A DNA stretch of 17,636 nt from Chrysochromulina tobinii (lineage: Eukaryota > Haptophyta > Prymnesiales > Chrysochromulinaceae). The translations under genes were made by a program, and so were the position numbers. The stretch is from assembly GCA_001275005.1 (NCBI GenBank), contig JWZX01002975.1, positions 1 through 17,636 on the forward strand, written 5' to 3'. Positions 15,682 through 17,636 of this stretch are shown here, piece after piece. How positions within the stretch are numbered: position 1 is the first letter of the stretch; each line of letters opens with the position of its first letter. Under the pieces are notes generated by a model, which made no database searches, was not told the DNA's origin, and saw nothing but the letters and a program-made list of their open reading frames with translations.

Positions 15682-17379
15682 CTAGGCCCGTACTCGAGCG
15701 TCATGGAGCAACGAGGCGGCCTCCTGAACGATGAGGGATGGCGCTGACGACGAGGCGCACTCGGAGCTCACGGTGTTCTCTGTGGACAGGGCGCACTGCG
15801 CCATAAGATCATCGAGGGGCGCCGAATCGGGCGCCAAGTCGACCGATGCGGACGGTCGTGAAGGGGCTGCGGCTGGCGGCGAAGCTGCACGCCCGTCACA
15901 GCCCCCGGCATGCTCCAACGCGTGCACAGCCGGCACTGCATCAGGCGCGCTCGCGCCGCTCACTTGTGATGGCTGCACGTGTGGCGGCATCGCCATCGAC
16001 GGGCCGCTTCGAAGTACTGGCGAGCGCGGCGCTCGCGGCGCTATAGGCGACGGGGGCGAGTGTATCGGAGAGTGCGCGTAGGGCGGGAGTGCACGTAGTG
16101 AACGTAGTGCTGAACTCGGCATATGCATCATGGCAGCAGCCATTGCCCGCTGCGCAGCATACGCCGCATCAGCGATGGCCGGGTGGAAGGGATATGGCGG
16201 TGTCGGTACGTGCATGGAGGGCATGTACGGTAGTGCCATCATCGGCATGAGACCCATGGGACCCATGTGATCCATCGGACCCATGTGCATTGGAGCATAC
16301 GGAGGTGGGCTCATCGCGGACGCGGATGCTTCACCGTGCCCGGCCATCTGCTGCTGCTTATCGTACATGAGCTCGTTGGCGCGCGCAGCTCTCGCACGAA
16401 CACGCTGGTTGCGCCGGCGCGCCGATCGCGAGTGTCCATGTCCCGTGCTTGAACTGGTTTCGTTCCCCTCCTCGGTACTCTCACTTGCCACAGTGCTCCC
16501 GAGACTGGTAGTGCGCTCCAGCTTCTCAGAGCTAGTGGAGAATCCGCTCGTAGTGCGCTCGAGCGAGTCCGTCGGCTCATCTGACCGTCTGGAATCCGTC
16601 GCAGCATCGGGCGGCAGCAGCGGTGAGCCAAGCGCTGATGCCGTTGGTTGGGCGGCACCCTCTGCTGGCACACACTCAGGCGGCTCGTGCATTGGCACCT
16701 GCGACGCCGGCGGCTCTAGCTCAGCCTGCGGCTTCGTCACCGGTGTCTCTCGTGGCGGCCGGGGTTGCTGCGAACGAGGGGGTGGAGCCTGCGAGGCATC
16801 TGACGAGGATGGCAGCGGAGACGAGTGTGGCCACATTGTTTGATGCGGCAGCCACGGAGGCTGATGAGGCAGCGTCGGCGGATACGTGCCGGCTGCGAAC
16901 GCCTCCGCGTTCCAAGGTGCGTCGGGATCGCCCGTGTGCGGAACGCTCGCGTACAGTGGCGCCGACGAGAATGGATGGCCGGCGACACCCATCGGCGCCC
17001 CGAGAGGCGCGAACATGGGCCACCCCACGGGTGTCATCTGCATTTGTGGTGCACCCATGGGCACGGGCATCATCGGCGGTGCCATTGATGGATCATACCC
17101 AGGAGGGTAGAAGCCGAGAGGGTGGCTCAGAATGCCGCCGCCTGGCACCATCATTGACTGCATTTGTTGAAAATGGCTGAGCGAATGCTGGAGGTGCTGC
17201 TGCACCTGCTGGACGGCGACAGCAGTACCGACGATGGCGATCATGCGCATACCATTGACGCTCGTCGTCACCTGAATGCTGGCTCCCGTTTTAACTTGCA
17301 GGAAGTAAGCCACCTCTTGGGTCGGGCCGAGAATGTGGCTGATGGCATGTTCCGGACATTCCAGATAGCCGCGCATCAT
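15682..17379 (-). CDS. Low-complexity protein with one degenerate KH domain
   Basis: Protein of 565 residues from the ATG at 17377-17379 (G at -3; the next codon is also ATG). The frame has no stop up to the right edge of the window, so a longer N-terminus cannot be excluded. Residues about 2-70 look like a KH fold: LECPEHAISHILGPTQEVAYF, then TGASIQVTT, MRMIAIVGT and a helix VQQVQQHLQHSLSH. The GxxG loop that grips RNA or DNA reads G-P-T-Q here, so the second glycine is missing. The rest is disordered: Pro/Met/His-rich blocks (with MGPMDHMGPMG repeats), a Ser/Thr region with two LERTTS copies, and a basic stretch SARRRNQRVRARAARA (319-334). It could be an RNA-granule or post-transcriptional regulator in the Bicaudal-C/vigilin style, with binding through the Arg-rich part; this is inference. 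The KH call is moderate. Confidence 0.65.
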   Translation of the reverse strand: MMRGYLECPEHAISHILGPTQEVAYFLQVKTGASIQVTTSVNGMRMIAIVGTAVAVQQVQQHLQHSLSHFQQMQSMMVPGGGILSHPLGFYPPGYDPSMAPPMMPVPMGAPQMQMTPVGWPMFAPLGAPMGVAGHPFSSAPLYASVPHTGDPDAPWNAEAFAAGTYPPTLPHQPPWLPHQTMWPHSSPLPSSSDASQAPPPRSQQPRPPRETPVTKPQAELEPPASQVPMHEPPECVPAEGAAQPTASALGSPLLPPDAATDSRRSDEPTDSLERTTSGFSTSSEKLERTTSLGSTVASESTEEGNETSSSTGHGHSRSARRRNQRVRARAARANELMYDKQQQMAGHGEASASAMSPPPYAPMHMGPMDHMGPMGLMPMMALPYMPSMHVPTPPYPFHPAIADAAYAAQRAMAAAMMHMPSSALRSLRALPPYAHSPIHSPPSPIAPRAPRSPVLRSGPSMAMPPHVQPSQVSGASAPDAVPAVHALEHAGGCDGRAASPPAAAPSRPSASVDLAPDSAPLDDLMAQCALSTENTVSSECASSSAPSLIVQEAASLLHDARVRA

Positions 17380-17636
17380 GCCCAAGGCGCCTTGGTGAGA
17401 AACGACTGGGTGAGCGGCTGGCGGGCGACGAGAGCCGTGGGACAGCAGCACGCCCAGCAGCTCGCTGACACGGGGGGGACAGAGAGCTGCGAAGGAGAAC
17501 GCCCCCGTCCGCGAGCAGTTCAACACAACGCGGCGCGCGCGCGCGAAAACGTGAATATACGTGACCGAGTTAAAGGGAGCTCGGAAGCTTAACCGCGTGC
17601 ACTGGGGCGAGCGCGGGCAGAGAGACAGACAGACCG

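Noticed and set aside
17380-17526. N-terminal extension of the KH protein to a GTG at 17524-17526
   Set aside because: GTG is not a normal eukaryotic start and the extension is low complexity; however, the frame is open to the window edge, so a longer protein is not excluded.
1-17636. tRNA, rRNA, CRISPR, transposase or viral genes
   Set aside because: Scanning by eye for T-loop motifs, repeat-spacer arrays and transposase or integrase motifs gave nothing convincing.

Overview
The window looks like nuclear DNA of a GC-rich photosynthetic microalga with a secondary, red-lineage plastid, most likely a haptophyte. Nothing in it is bacterial: there are no operon-style ribosome binding sites. The genes encode eukaryote-only proteins: dolichol-phosphate-mannose synthase subunit 2, a TANGO6/Rtp1 homologue, a Pho80/cyclin Y-type cyclin joined to a PX domain, and a secretory RNase T2. 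Two proteins appear to enter a plastid through an N-terminal signal-peptide-plus-transit leader: one has an 'AAFQP' junction resembling the ASAFAP motif, the other adds a twin-arginine lumen signal. Assignment to haptophytes rests on these traits and on composition only; no marker gene settles it. Genes are dense (nine in 17.6 kb) and appear intronless.

Layout. Positions 1-2832 (+): 5'-truncated alanine-rich coiled-coil protein with a probable one-base frameshift at a G4 run. 3372-4268 (-): PsbQ-like thylakoid lumen protein. 4518-6257 (-): plastid-type ABC1/ADCK atypical kinase. 6460-7680 (+): RNase T2 ectodomain with a proline hinge, one membrane segment and a tail. 7887-9293 (+): PX-cyclin fusion. 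9618-12830 (-): TANGO6/Rtp1-like HEAT-repeat protein. 12978-13211 (+): DPM2. 14123-14884 (-): membrane-anchored class I SAM methyltransferase. 15682-17379 (-): low-complexity protein with one degenerate KH domain; its frame stays open to the window edge.

Functional themes. The adjacent, same-strand lumen protein and ABC1 kinase both act in the plastid. ABC1K and RNase T2 are divergent across about 200 bp. TANGO6 and DPM2 are divergent across 147 bp, both belong to secretory/ER biology, and probably share a bidirectional promoter. The most unusual object is the PX-cyclin: the phosphoinositide-binding module precedes a cyclin box resembling cyclin Y/Pho80, a family that elsewhere reaches membranes by lipidation. 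Next most unusual is the apparently membrane-tethered RNase T2. All family calls come from reading motifs by eye; no database search was run.
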